Origin: a virus
Strand: one strand, 5' to 3'
IMG/VR virus record: IMGVR_UViG_3300009551_000018
Span: 1 to 57,911 of that record
Length of the DNA: 57,911 nt
The translations under genes and the position numbers were made by a program. The notes beneath the pieces are model-generated. The model was not told the origin of the DNA. It was given only the letters and a program-made list of their open reading frames with translations, and made no database searches. Position 1 is the first letter of the stretch; each line of letters begins with the position of its first letter. Below, in pieces: positions 39,451 to 49,149 of this stretch.

Positions 39451-41985
39451 TTAATACCAAGATGTCGTACCACTATCGTAAGTAAGCACTACTAACCCAC
39501 CCGCTGTAGGTGCTGTTATTCCGTCTACAACAGTGCCATTTCCATAAGTAACAGTTGTTATGTTTTGAGTGTATTTAATGAATACACAGTCGTTATTTGC
39601 AGGGGATGAAGGTAAATTAACAGTTAATGCCACCAATGCACCGGCAGGGTTAATTATGTTGTATTGATTGTTTGTTAATGCTACAGTGCCGCCAGTAGTA
39701 GGTGTGAAAATAGTATGAGGCCTTGCACCAACTGTTCCTAAGCTTCCGTCCCCTAAAATATATTGTGAAGATGTGCCAATACCTGTAGAGGTCAAATTTT
39801 TTGACGCATCTGTAAAAACAACTTTTGATGCTGTTAAAGAAGTTGAATTGAATGTAGTAGCTTTTGCTGTTCCATTGACTTGTAATTTACTTGATCCATC
39901 ATCGGTTGTTGTGCCTATCAATAAACCAAACGAGCCAGCTGTCAAAGCCCTCATAACCTCGTTAGTCCCTGCTGTCTGCAAGCCACCCCCATAGTTCCAA
40001 CTAAAGAAGCCACCTGTTATTTGGTAGTTCTGAAATGAGCCACCTGTAGGTTGACCTATTCCGATACGCGTGCTTGATCCACCGTCATAAATATAAATAC
40101 CAGATCCGCTACCTGCACCTGTGCCGAAACTCAATAACCCGTTTAAGACTAAAGTTGAGTTATTGGTAAAATAGCCCGCTTCCGCTCCTGAGCTATTTCC
40201 TGTTTTAAATACTATATTTCTGTTAGTTGCAGTGTTCCCAGATGAAGAGTTATTACCTGTTAATGTAAGCGTTCCGTTTGCAGAAGTTGAACCTACAACC
40301 AAAGGATCAATAATAGAGGTAGTGAATGTCGGAGTAGTGCCAAATACAGCAGCACCGCTTCCAGTTTCGTCGGTTAATGCTGATGCTAAATTTGCGCTTG
40401 ATGGCGTTGCTAACCATGTCGCTATTCCTGTCGCTAATCCTGTTATACCTGTGCTTACTGGCAGCCCGGTGGCATTAGTAAGCGTTATAGATGTAGGTGT
40501 GCCAAATACTCCGCCATTAGGTATAGTAACAGTTCCAGTGAATGTAGGGGAAGCAATATTAGCCTTTAAATTAAACTTCGTTTGTGCTGCTGACAGCGAT
40601 AAACTATTTGCTACCGATCTCACAACTGTACTATCTATTGCGTGTAATCCATCGTTTCGTAAATAAGTAGTGTTAGAACCATTTGACGCAGTAAAAGTCA
40701 ATAGTCCAGATGGATTTCCTGCTGTTGGTGCAGAGGATATTTTTAAATATCTTGTATCGCCTTTAGGAAAAAAGTTTAAAATAGTTTGAACTAAAGATGT
40801 ATCAACCTTTGTAGTTACAGCCGAAGAACCGTCAAATGATGATCCTGTCAACCCATATCCTAAAGTTAATGGATGTGTTGTTGTTCCCCCTGATATAGTA
40901 CTTTTAACACTATCAATCAATTCAATGGTCGTTCCAATTGTTGGCAAAATATTCCTGCTTAATCTTTGCTTTGCCGATGATATGGCTTGCATATTAAAAC
41001 CAATGCTATCAACATTTTCAAATCCGTATATTCCCTTGTTGACTGTTCCGTATATTATACCCTTAGTCAATCCAGCATTATTAGTGTACCCCTCATTTAA
41101 CTGAGCATCACCCCCCGCCGTGCTATAAGAAGAAAATGAACTACCCGCTCCTGATTGAGTAAATGTATTTTGTAGCACTCCGTTAAATAATTGCATTTGC
41201 GCTACATTGCTTCCGTTTAAAGACTTCTGAATGAAGTTGGTAGTCGAATTTGCTGTCCATGTGACCGTAGTTCCTTGTAATGTGCCTGTCCCCAATCTAA
41301 GGCTTGTTCCTGATAAAACTACTCCACCTGTTGCTGTATAGGTTGTACCACCACTTGCAAGTTGTCTATATACTTTACCATTTTTAATAACTAAAGCAGT
41401 ATCAACGCCAGTTGTATCAGGCAAAAAATTCATTTTTATTTTTGCGCTATCAACTTCAAAATATGTATGATGTGCAGAAGCTATCCTGAACATCGAATCA
41501 AGGGAACGGGATTTAAAAACGGTTACATATCCATCGAAATTAACCGCTCCATAAGCTTCACCTGGCGTAGCATGAACTCCAGGCCCAAAGAATCCAGATG
41601 CTGTTCCTATACCTCCTTTTATTATGCCTGATGGATCTTTTATTAACAATGTATACCCCGGATCATTGCTTGAGATTAAAGTCAAAGCAGGTAGTGTAGT
41701 AGAAGTGCTTTTAAATACCAAATTAGTTTTATGAATTGTATCTGCTAAATCTACCGTATCGCCCAATAATTTAAAGTTATTCGTAAATGGTAAAATACTT
41801 TCACGATAAGATACAAACCGTCTCCACAAATTAGTTTTTGTGTCAAGTACATAATATGACGTGTCGGTACCTGAAATAGATTTATACCACTGCGCACCTA
41901 ATTGTATTGGTGTAGGTGGTTTTGGGTCTTGTGCATATGCAAAAAACGGTATGATGAGTAATAATAAAAATAAAATCTTTTTCAT
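39451..41985 (-). CDS. Tail fibre-like protein with signal peptide, 844 aa
   Basis: A signal peptide MKKILFLLLLIIPFFAYAQ begins the protein, and PPTPIQLGAQWYKS follows it. The body is repetitive, rich in Gly/Ser/Thr (TGTVTIPNGGVFGTPTSIT; SSANLASALTDETGSGAAV), as in trimeric fibres. The C-terminal 90 residues are a beta-rich head (TNNQYNIINPAGALVAL...). It is likely the main host-binding fibre. The secretory signal is atypical for virion proteins. Confidence 0.8.
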   Translation of the reverse strand: MKKILFLLLLIIPFFAYAQDPKPPTPIQLGAQWYKSISGTDTSYYVLDTKTNLWRRFVSYRESILPFTNNFKLLGDTVDLADTIHKTNLVFKSTSTTLPALTLISSNDPGYTLLIKDPSGIIKGGIGTASGFFGPGVHATPGEAYGAVNFDGYVTVFKSRSLDSMFRIASAHHTYFEVDSAKIKMNFLPDTTGVDTALVIKNGKVYRQLASGGTTYTATGGVVLSGTSLRLGTGTLQGTTVTWTANSTTNFIQKSLNGSNVAQMQLFNGVLQNTFTQSGAGSSFSSYSTAGGDAQLNEGYTNNAGLTKGIIYGTVNKGIYGFENVDSIGFNMQAISSAKQRLSRNILPTIGTTIELIDSVKSTISGGTTTHPLTLGYGLTGSSFDGSSAVTTKVDTSLVQTILNFFPKGDTRYLKISSAPTAGNPSGLLTFTASNGSNTTYLRNDGLHAIDSTVVRSVANSLSLSAAQTKFNLKANIASPTFTGTVTIPNGGVFGTPTSITLTNATGLPVSTGITGLATGIATWLATPSSANLASALTDETGSGAAVFGTTPTFTTSIIDPLVVGSTSANGTLTLTGNNSSSGNTATNRNIVFKTGNSSGAEAGYFTNNSTLVLNGLLSFGTGAGSGSGIYIYDGGSSTRIGIGQPTGGSFQNYQITGGFFSWNYGGGLQTAGTNEVMRALTAGSFGLLIGTTTDDGSSKLQVNGTAKATTFNSTSLTASKVVFTDASKNLTSTGIGTSSQYILGDGSLGTVGARPHTIFTPTTGGTVALTNNQYNIINPAGALVALTVNLPSSPANNDCVFIKYTQNITTVTYGNGTVVDGITAPTAGGLVVLTYDSGTTSWY

Positions 41986-42437
41986 AATGTCACTATTATC
42001 TTATAGTCTGTATCAAAAAATCCTTCGTAAACTATAAATGTTACCTGTGTACCAACGTACTGAAAACGCTCTAAATATGGTGCGCGGACATAATCGTATC
42101 CATCTGCAACTAACACTTTTATAGAGGCTTCAATATTTCCAAAGATATTAAACAAAGGTATTCCCCAAGATATTATCAATTCTCCCGTAGACAAGTTTTG
42201 ACTTATCAAAGGATTTGAAGGCAAAAGAACAACACGACTACCACCACCGCTACCTGTTGTAAACCAATACGGCAGATCATTCCAAAATGTGAGTCCGTCA
42301 CCCATTTTCACCCCTATTGGCTCACCATAAATTGACCTTTCAAAACCAAGTTGCCTATCAGGTAAAACGGGGTTTGTATACTCCCATGATTCAGTAGTAT
42401 CGGTTCTACATAATATCCTTCCGTTTACTAATATCAT
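41982..42437 (-). CDS. Tail protein with Mtd_N-like domain, 151 aa
   Basis: The N-terminal half (WEYTNPVLPDRQLGFERS then IGVKMGDGLTFWNDLPYW) matches the pattern of the major tropism determinant N-terminal domain, used as a fibre-anchoring module. The remainder is beta-rich. In DGR phages this domain carries a variable C-lectin; none is seen here, and no reverse transcriptase is present. Overlaps both neighbours by 4 bases. Confidence 0.7.
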   Translation of the reverse strand: MILVNGRILCRTDTTESWEYTNPVLPDRQLGFERSIYGEPIGVKMGDGLTFWNDLPYWFTTGSGGGSRVVLLPSNPLISQNLSTGELIISWGIPLFNIFGNIEASIKVLVADGYDYVRAPYLERFQYVGTQVTFIVYEGFFDTDYKIIVTL

Positions 42438-43027
42438 GATGCTTGAGTAATTATTAATTGTGGTAAAGGTGCGTTTGCGTGGCCTTCGTCTATCGTGTCA
42501 AAACGTAGTACAGCATAAGAACCAGGCGCAACAATAGTCGCTATAACGTTCCCGAATTGATCTACAATTGTAACTGTTTCTGTTGGTAGTGGTATTGGTG
42601 GGATATTGGTTGTAACTTTTGTTAGTTCACCGTCACCTTGAAAGCTTAATTGTGAAGCTGATATTTGATCGAAAGGTGAATTACTATCGCTTTCTGTTAG
42701 CAGGACTGTGCCGGTCCATTGGATGTAGTTTAAATCGGTAAAGATAAAATTCATCTTTCCGGTTAATAATATCATATCTTGGAAAACAGATATATTCGGG
42801 GCATCTATGAAATTTGTGTATTCTGAAACAGAAAGTGTATATGAATATTTTGATGCATAATTAAACCTCTTGCCACTCCCACCGTCCTTTGTTGTCTTTT
42901 CAAGTAATTCGCGGCTTAATTTAATTGATGTATCTGTGGCATGGCTCACGGAGTACCCAACGCCATTAATAACCACATAAAATAAGAGGTCTTTCCCTAA
43001 AATGAAATCTGGATTCGGTGTTGCCAT
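42434..43027 (-). CDS. Second tail tube-like protein, 197 aa
   Basis: The N-terminal half (GKDLLFYVVINGVGYSVSHA; LLEKTTKDGGSGKRF; ASKYSYTLSVSEY) follows the phage tail tube (TP901-1-type) layout, resembling the tube gene at 48652. The C-terminal strand-rich piece (VTIVDQFGNVIATIVAPGSY) is a likely extra module. Position after the tip protein suggests a specialised tail-end ring or tube part. Confidence 0.65.
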   Translation of the reverse strand: MATPNPDFILGKDLLFYVVINGVGYSVSHATDTSIKLSRELLEKTTKDGGSGKRFNYASKYSYTLSVSEYTNFIDAPNISVFQDMILLTGKMNFIFTDLNYIQWTGTVLLTESDSNSPFDQISASQLSFQGDGELTKVTTNIPPIPLPTETVTIVDQFGNVIATIVAPGSYAVLRFDTIDEGHANAPLPQLIITQAS

Positions 43028-43059
43028 TTAGGACTTAAATATAGAAATAATTTTAACAA

Positions 43060-45762
43060 TTATTGATTTCTTGCACTCCGCTCAAAGAGAGGTGTATAAG
43101 TATATATGTTTTGCGCCTCGTCGTCGGAAATCTCAATCAATGTTATGCTATGCAAATTATCTCTCAAATGAGATTCAATCTTATAGGCCATAAATAGCTT
43201 ACCTTCATAAAAACGAAGCCCATAAACAGCGTAGTAACTCATATAAGGTGCTTCAACCTCGCCATCGAACTTGTAGTAACATTTTTGATATTGACGTGCA
43301 TAAGCTTTAGTTATAATGGCCGGTATGCGATCTAATTTGTCCCCTTTTAATGCGAAATTCCACGTGTTAGCTACAATCGCGCTTAAATATTCAGTGCCAT
43401 AGAAAATATTACCTGCAACACGCTTGTTATTCGGATAGGTGAATAGTTTAAGGTCGTTTTGCTTAATGTCTGCCGGTGGTAAGCCTGTTACTACTGTGGT
43501 GATATGTTTTTCACCGGTTTGTTTATTGTATTGACCTGAGGCATCCGAAAGCGTAATATTTAACTGATCTATCAAAACATACCTACTATGATCCGGCCCA
43601 GTTACCTGATATATACCGACTCTTGCATTTGGTAATACAGGCCAATTTGTGTTATCATACATCTGATAAACTGATGGGTAAAACCTGATGTACAAATTAC
43701 CTCGCTGTGATTCAGGGAATGGTGGGCATGTGATTGAAAAACTTTGCCATCCTATAAAATCTTTTGTTGGTGTGCCTTTTATACTTGAAAGTTCGCCTTC
43801 TGAATTATAAAATGGTGGATTTGTAGTACTCCAAAAAGGTACAGCATTTTGAAATGAGGCAGTATGACCTCCGTTATAATCATCCAAAGATATGTTTACA
43901 TTTGGAACATTGAATAAATAATACTCGTTACCACTTGATCCGTCAACAAAAACTATTGCAAAACAAAACACCATTCCTACCTCGTGCCCATCAATTGTTA
44001 CTCCGGTCGTATCTGACGGCTTCCATCCAAAGGAAACATTTAATAATTTATTGGCCTGGTCGATGTTAAAAAATGGTGATGTTTCAATATAATTAAATTG
44101 AGTACCATCGTAACCCTCTATTTTTAGTTCCCAATTTCCATCCAACGCCCCGCTTCCGATATCTTCTGTTAATGGGTCGTAATTGCAATATGCAGGACAT
44201 TGATCAATATGATTTATCCAATCGGGTGGTAACTCTCCCTGTACCGCTCCAATTTCAAATGACGGATTTTCATATAAAAGCGAAAGAATATTAAAACTTA
44301 CATCATTTTCGATATTATAAGGCTTGTCAAAGTTCCATGTTTGCGGTGGATTGGCTGGCGATAAAGGCACATCAAAACCTATCACTTCATATTGAATGTT
44401 TACATCCTCTGTGATTATACCCGTAAATCCAGGCAATATCTGATAGAAACATTCTGAAAATTGACGCGCCACAACTCCGTTATTGATGTAACTCAAATCA
44501 TTCCAGTTTATTAACCTGAACTCGCCTTTTTCCTGAAATATAGTAAGTTTCATTGCCATTAAAAGCAATGATAAAGCGTCATAAGTGTTTATAGGAACGC
44601 CTGAGCTATCGTAAAGTATATCTGACCATGTAGAGATATTCAGCCAAAGAGAGGTTGTAAACAGGTTATTATATTGAAGTGATGAAACGATATGCACACC
44701 ACCGTAATTATATCCCAATTGATCCAAACATTGTTTTACAAGGTTTGCCCAAAGTGTAAACCCGTATTGCTGAATTTGAAGTGTTCCATAACCCTGACCA
44801 CCTGTACCGTCACCCCAAAGATTGCCTTTTAACGATGGTAAACCGTCTGTAGCTTTAAACATAACAATGTATGGTGGATCTGAATACTCATCTTGCATCT
44901 CATCCGGTATCAAATAACCTTTGAAATAAATGGTATCGTCTGAAACTAATTGCACGTACCATGTTTGCTCCGGTGCGGTTGCAAATTCTTCTATCGTGAA
45001 AAGTGTACCGTCATATAAAAGGCCAATATCTAACTGATGCGTTATGATGGGTGAAATTTTATCTTCTTCCTGATCTTGCCGTGTCCAAACAACGGGGTCT
45101 TCGTTTCCTTCAACATCTTTCGGGTAGTCTGTTTTTAGGTACGCATTACGCATATCATAAAGTTGCAATTCCCATATCATTGAGTTGTCTTTGTTTGGAA
45201 ACTGTAAACGGTATTTATAATGCGTGTAATCAGATGAAAAAGCTATTATGGTAAAAGGCTTATTGATTTGGCATGAGTTAGTATCTTCTGCCAAAATCCT
45301 GTAGTTCCCCGGTGGTATATTAGTAAAATACCCTGTCGTGTTAGTTGCGACTATTACTTCACTTGGTAAAATAACATGAATAAGATAATAAGTGATCGGT
45401 GCGTAGGTTGACACACAAAATAAATTTGCAGTACCGTCATTTGCTCCCGCGTCTGTTTCATCTGTTTTAAAAAAAGACGATATGCTTATATCGCATGTCG
45501 GCGGTGTATATCCGCAATGTGATGAGTTTGAAACCTTCGTATAATAGGCATAAGGTGGGTTTGTTTTTACTTTATAAGTATACTCGTCAAATGTTCCAGG
45601 TGCGCAAATTATTGATATTGTAGTGTCTACAGGTGGTTGCGGTGGTGCAAAACCACCCATATCTGAATAATTTATAGTTGTTGGTGTGTCATCTAACCTG
45701 TAAACAGTTCGTATGACTCCAAGCGAAGGCGCATAAGTGTATAAAGTTACTGGTGAACTCAT
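43060..45762 (-). CDS. Large tail tip / baseplate protein, 900 aa
   Basis: It follows the tape measure directly (4-base overlap), where the distal tail/hub protein is expected. Residues about 90-170 (DAGANDGTANLFCV...TGYFTNIPPGNYRILAEDTNSC) resemble an SprB-type adhesin repeat of gliding Bacteroidota. The middle region has strands, helical parts and aromatic sites (PPDWINHIDQCPAYC; WSTTNPPFYN). The C-terminus is alpha/beta. It may carry hub and receptor-contact functions. Confidence 0.7.
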   Translation of the reverse strand: MSSPVTLYTYAPSLGVIRTVYRLDDTPTTINYSDMGGFAPPQPPVDTTISIICAPGTFDEYTYKVKTNPPYAYYTKVSNSSHCGYTPPTCDISISSFFKTDETDAGANDGTANLFCVSTYAPITYYLIHVILPSEVIVATNTTGYFTNIPPGNYRILAEDTNSCQINKPFTIIAFSSDYTHYKYRLQFPNKDNSMIWELQLYDMRNAYLKTDYPKDVEGNEDPVVWTRQDQEEDKISPIITHQLDIGLLYDGTLFTIEEFATAPEQTWYVQLVSDDTIYFKGYLIPDEMQDEYSDPPYIVMFKATDGLPSLKGNLWGDGTGGQGYGTLQIQQYGFTLWANLVKQCLDQLGYNYGGVHIVSSLQYNNLFTTSLWLNISTWSDILYDSSGVPINTYDALSLLLMAMKLTIFQEKGEFRLINWNDLSYINNGVVARQFSECFYQILPGFTGIITEDVNIQYEVIGFDVPLSPANPPQTWNFDKPYNIENDVSFNILSLLYENPSFEIGAVQGELPPDWINHIDQCPAYCNYDPLTEDIGSGALDGNWELKIEGYDGTQFNYIETSPFFNIDQANKLLNVSFGWKPSDTTGVTIDGHEVGMVFCFAIVFVDGSSGNEYYLFNVPNVNISLDDYNGGHTASFQNAVPFWSTTNPPFYNSEGELSSIKGTPTKDFIGWQSFSITCPPFPESQRGNLYIRFYPSVYQMYDNTNWPVLPNARVGIYQVTGPDHSRYVLIDQLNITLSDASGQYNKQTGEKHITTVVTGLPPADIKQNDLKLFTYPNNKRVAGNIFYGTEYLSAIVANTWNFALKGDKLDRIPAIITKAYARQYQKCYYKFDGEVEAPYMSYYAVYGLRFYEGKLFMAYKIESHLRDNLHSITLIEISDDEAQNIYTYTPLFERSARNQ

Positions 45763-47906
45763 TGAGTGCGAGATTTAGTTTTAGCCGAACGAACAGATAA
45801 TAATTGGAAATCAGAACCTTTGAAAACACCTATTATTTTTCTGCCATAATCTGCATCTGATTTATTACCGTTAGTATTAACCCCTGCAAAATCCGCTAAA
45901 TGTTCAGGTGTTACAATTGCTTCCGGCCCTCTTTCCCCAAATATTCCTAATGTTGGTTGTGTAAAAATACCACCCGTAGCGAAAGTATTAGGGCTGAATG
46001 AACTTGAACCGCCAGACGTGCCACCAAACAAGTTTTTAAAGCCACTGAGCTGACCAAATAACGATCCGAATGATACTGCCCCACCAAAACCTGTAGCCGT
46101 TAATAGAACGTCTAAAACTGCCGCTGCCGCTGCCGCTGCAACTAATTTTTCTATCAATTGCAATAAGAACGCACCCATTGCCGAAACAAAGGATTGTGTC
46201 CCGTTTAAAGCACTTTCAAAAGCCCGTGTTAAACCACCGCCAAAAACCTGAACGATATTATTAACGGCCTTCATTTCTTCGTTATAATGCTTTAATGCTA
46301 ATTGTGCCTGATATGCCCATTCGGTTTGATCCTGAAAAGCCTTAACCCCTTTTTGCATAGACTTAACTACATCGTCGTTTGATTTTCCAAGCCCTGCGTT
46401 ATCTAATTGATCCGGTGAAAATTGACGTACACCTGAGTTATCAAGTAAACCACCATTATCAAGACCCTGACCAAAGCCACGTTGTGACCCTAAGCCTGTA
46501 TTAGTTTCTATCGGTGCATTACGACCCGCTAATCCAAGCAAAATATTATAAGTAGCGATAGCCTTGTCTAATGCAGTTTGTAAGGTTTGAATATTTTTTA
46601 CTAAAGGGTTATCTGTTGTGCTTGCATCTGTTTTACCTTCGACTATAGAATCCTGTAAAGCATTTTGAGCCTCTTGTAATTTTTGACGTAATAAATCTAT
46701 TCCAGTAACCGCCTCTTTAATTTTTTGCTTTTTATCATCTGGAAAGAAATCCCATTTATTTTTACTTGATATTTGTGCAGCTTTAGTTTGAAAATCATCG
46801 GCTATTTTTAAAAGTTCACTACCATCTTTTTCGAATTGTGCTTTTTCTTTATCCCTATTTTCCTGTGCAGTTTTTGAAGCATCTTTTTGAGCTTTTGCAC
46901 CTGCGCCTATTGCGCCTGCACCACCTGCACCACCAGAACCTGAACTACTCAGAGCGCGAACAAATTTATCCCATACAGTTAATGATTCTTCATCACTTTT
47001 CATTTGCGTTTTAGACGCTTCAACTGCCTTATCACTGGCTTCTTTTAACGCGGTTTGTGCAGCCGCTTTATAAAGCATCATTTTCACATAAGCCGCACCA
47101 CCCGAAACTAATTTTTGTTCAACTTCGTCTAATGTCTTAACAGACCCCATTGTTTTACCCAATGTGTCATTATATTCTTTTACAACTTCGCTTTTTGAAA
47201 TAAAACCTTCTTTGGCAAGTTTTACGTTTTCTGTTAGTTCAGCAACATTTTTAACGGCTTCCCCGTAACTATCATCTAATTTTTGAACTACTGCATGCTG
47301 TGCACCGGCCGCGTCTTCAAAATGTTTTGTTGCATCATATGCGTCATCTTCTGATTTAGCAAACTTTGATATTAATTCAGCGGCAACAGTTAATGCCAAA
47401 ATTATACCACCTGGCCCTATTAAAGATGAACCTAAAGCTTTCATAGCACCACTAAAACTACCCGTTTCATTCACAAGTGAGTTAATGTGGTGACCCATTG
47501 CCATTAACGAACGTTCAGCAGCTTGCCCCCCTAATGTAAAAGCCATTACTCCATCCCTTGCGGCTGAAATACCGGAACGCATCTGCATGAACCGCATAGA
47601 GGCCGATTGCGCACCTGTACTTAAATTATTAAATCCCTGACGCCCTAAATTGGACATACGTTGGATTTCAGCATTCAACTCCTCTACTTTTTGATTGTAT
47701 TCAGCAATACGAGCAGGATCGGTTGCGGTATACGCTATTCTTTGATAGCTTGCCATCCTGATAGTAAGTTGCTCGATAGATTTTTGCTGACTATTTAAAG
47801 AGTTTACAACTGCATTTGAGGCTGTGGATGCAGTAGAACCCATGCTTTGCATTGCATTATTGTAGTCCGAAATATCAGCTCCAACACTTACTAAAAGATC
47901 TGCCAT
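45759..47906 (-). CDS. Tape measure protein, 715 aa
   Basis: Long, helical, with Gly/Ala-rich membrane-like stretches (LGSSLIGPGGIILALTVAAE; VAAAAAAAVLDVLLTATGFG) and a C-terminal GGIFTQPTLGIFGERGPEAIV motif common in tape measures. Its length predicts a tail of roughly 105-110 nm by the usual 1.5 angstrom per residue relation. It follows the tail chaperone frameshift pair. Confidence 0.9.
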   Translation of the reverse strand: MADLLVSVGADISDYNNAMQSMGSTASTASNAVVNSLNSQQKSIEQLTIRMASYQRIAYTATDPARIAEYNQKVEELNAEIQRMSNLGRQGFNNLSTGAQSASMRFMQMRSGISAARDGVMAFTLGGQAAERSLMAMGHHINSLVNETGSFSGAMKALGSSLIGPGGIILALTVAAELISKFAKSEDDAYDATKHFEDAAGAQHAVVQKLDDSYGEAVKNVAELTENVKLAKEGFISKSEVVKEYNDTLGKTMGSVKTLDEVEQKLVSGGAAYVKMMLYKAAAQTALKEASDKAVEASKTQMKSDEESLTVWDKFVRALSSSGSGGAGGAGAIGAGAKAQKDASKTAQENRDKEKAQFEKDGSELLKIADDFQTKAAQISSKNKWDFFPDDKKQKIKEAVTGIDLLRQKLQEAQNALQDSIVEGKTDASTTDNPLVKNIQTLQTALDKAIATYNILLGLAGRNAPIETNTGLGSQRGFGQGLDNGGLLDNSGVRQFSPDQLDNAGLGKSNDDVVKSMQKGVKAFQDQTEWAYQAQLALKHYNEEMKAVNNIVQVFGGGLTRAFESALNGTQSFVSAMGAFLLQLIEKLVAAAAAAAVLDVLLTATGFGGAVSFGSLFGQLSGFKNLFGGTSGGSSSFSPNTFATGGIFTQPTLGIFGERGPEAIVTPEHLADFAGVNTNGNKSDADYGRKIIGVFKGSDFQLLSVRSAKTKSRTQ

Positions 47907-47915
47907 GCCTTAAAG

Positions 47916-48240
47916 TTAAGGTAATTTTCCTAACATTTTCAAACGTTCCTGTCCCTGCTCAAACATTTTCTTCCTGTCTTCAACTGTTGTAGGTACTGAA
48001 ACTATCTTTTCAGGATCAATTGGGAGTGGCATAATGTCTTCGGGGGATTTTGGCGGGTTAGATGCGTTCATACGAATAAACCACCATGCAATATAACGGG
48101 TGTGTTCCCATTGCTTATAAAGACGTATGGCATAACCCGATGATTTACACGACCATTCATAATAAGTCATTGACATAAACTCATGAAGGGATAACCCAAC
48201 TTCGCCTATGGCAAATTCTAATTCGTCTTTAAATGTTACT
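47916..48240 (-). CDS. Tail chaperone extension (gpT-like), -1 frame
   Basis: The open frame runs from the slippery run through VTFKDELEFAIGEVGL... into MSMTYYEWSCKSSGYAIRLY. A separate start at 48176 is available, but the continuity in the -1 frame implies a fused G-T product made by frameshifting. The C-terminal part is polar and helical (VPTTVEDRKKMFEQGQ). Chaperones of this kind coat the tape measure during tail assembly. Confidence 0.75.
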
Positions 48241-48652
48241 TTTTTTTTGGAGTAGATTTAGCCTTTTCTTCTTTGGGTTTTTCGGCTTCTTTTTTGGCGT
48301 TCTTTTCGGCTTGTTCGGTAATGAATTGGCTCATACCTGTAGCATCTTTATAGGCTTCCCAAATTGGTGACCATTCGTTCATATCTACATTGCCAACCTG
48401 TTCTGATACCCATTCTAAAGTATAGCCGTGTTTTAGATTGAACTTTGAGTACTGATACCCAATAAGTCCGCAATAAACTATCACGGACATACCCAATAAA
48501 AAGTTTTGTTCTATAATGGAGTTAAGGGATTGTGTTGCTTCGACAATATCATCCTTTTTTTCTGTCCATTTCATTAACTCTACCTGAGCATAATTATTGA
48601 AATGAAAAAAGTATTCTTCGCCTTTTATTTCTAAACGAATTACGGTATGCAT
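48236..48652 (-). CDS. Tail assembly chaperone (gpG-like), 138 aa
   Basis: Opens MHTVIRLEIKGEEYFFHFNN. The frame ends TPKKK at a run of nine A just before TAA. Its position, between tube and tape measure, and the shift-prone end identify the G-type chaperone. The C-terminus is Lys/Glu-rich. Its start overlaps the tube stop by one base (TAATG). Confidence 0.8.
   Translation of the reverse strand: MHTVIRLEIKGEEYFFHFNNYAQVELMKWTEKKDDIVEATQSLNSIIEQNFLLGMSVIVYCGLIGYQYSKFNLKHGYTLEWVSEQVGNVDMNEWSPIWEAYKDATGMSQFITEQAEKNAKKEAEKPKEEKAKSTPKKK
48240..48248 (-). promoter_or_regulatory. Probable -1 frameshift slippery site (nine A)
   Basis: On the minus strand CC-AAAAAAAAA-GTAA allows slippage. A -1 shift reads AAA GTA ACA... 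and enters the downstream open frame. This gives the G-T fusion typical of siphovirus tails. Confidence 0.7.
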
Positions 48653-49098
48653 TAAGAAGGATTAACTTGTGTAATTACGCCTGATGAATCGAATGTATAA
48701 GAATAGGTTACAATCTCATCAAATTTACCGGTTTGTTTGATGTTGGTTAGATAACCATCACACCCGTAGAAATTCGGGCCGATCATAACAGAACAAAAAA
48801 CCTTGTCTTTTGTAATGGCGAGGTTCATCAATGTTGCTCCCGATATTTCACCAGGTGCACCACCACTTTGGCTCTTATCCAATACTGAAAATCCTGACCC
48901 TGTAATTTTCATTGAGGTAGATAATGCAATCATTGAACCGAATAAGTTACCGCTTGTATCTACCGTACATTTTGACGAATTGTCGAAAGTTTTGATAACC
49001 ATTTCAACATCGCATGTTTGATCGCAACCGATAGCAACACCATCGATATAAATAAACATATCCTTGCCGGGAAAATATACTGGATTATTGTCTGCCAT
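48652..49098 (-). CDS. Major tail tube protein, 148 aa
   Basis: Beta-rich, opening YFPGKDMFIYIDGVAIGC, with SKCTVDTSGNLFGSMIALST and the C-terminal KFDEIVTYSYTFDSSG. It has the usual place and size of a lambda/TP901-1-type tube subunit, just before the chaperones and tape measure. Confidence 0.8.
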   Translation of the reverse strand: MADNNPVYFPGKDMFIYIDGVAIGCDQTCDVEMVIKTFDNSSKCTVDTSGNLFGSMIALSTSMKITGSGFSVLDKSQSGGAPGEISGATLMNLAITKDKVFCSVMIGPNFYGCDGYLTNIKQTGKFDEIVTYSYTFDSSGVITQVNPS

Positions 49099-49149
49099 CG
49101 CTTTAAATTTTATCTAAAAATACAAAATAATTTAACAAAGCAAATTTTT

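Noticed and set aside
40232-40666. Plus-strand open frame of 144 codons (and 39773-39994)
   Set aside because: These are shadows of the repetitive Gly/Ser/Thr codons of the fibre gene; composition is low-complexity Val/Pro/Ala with no matching signals.
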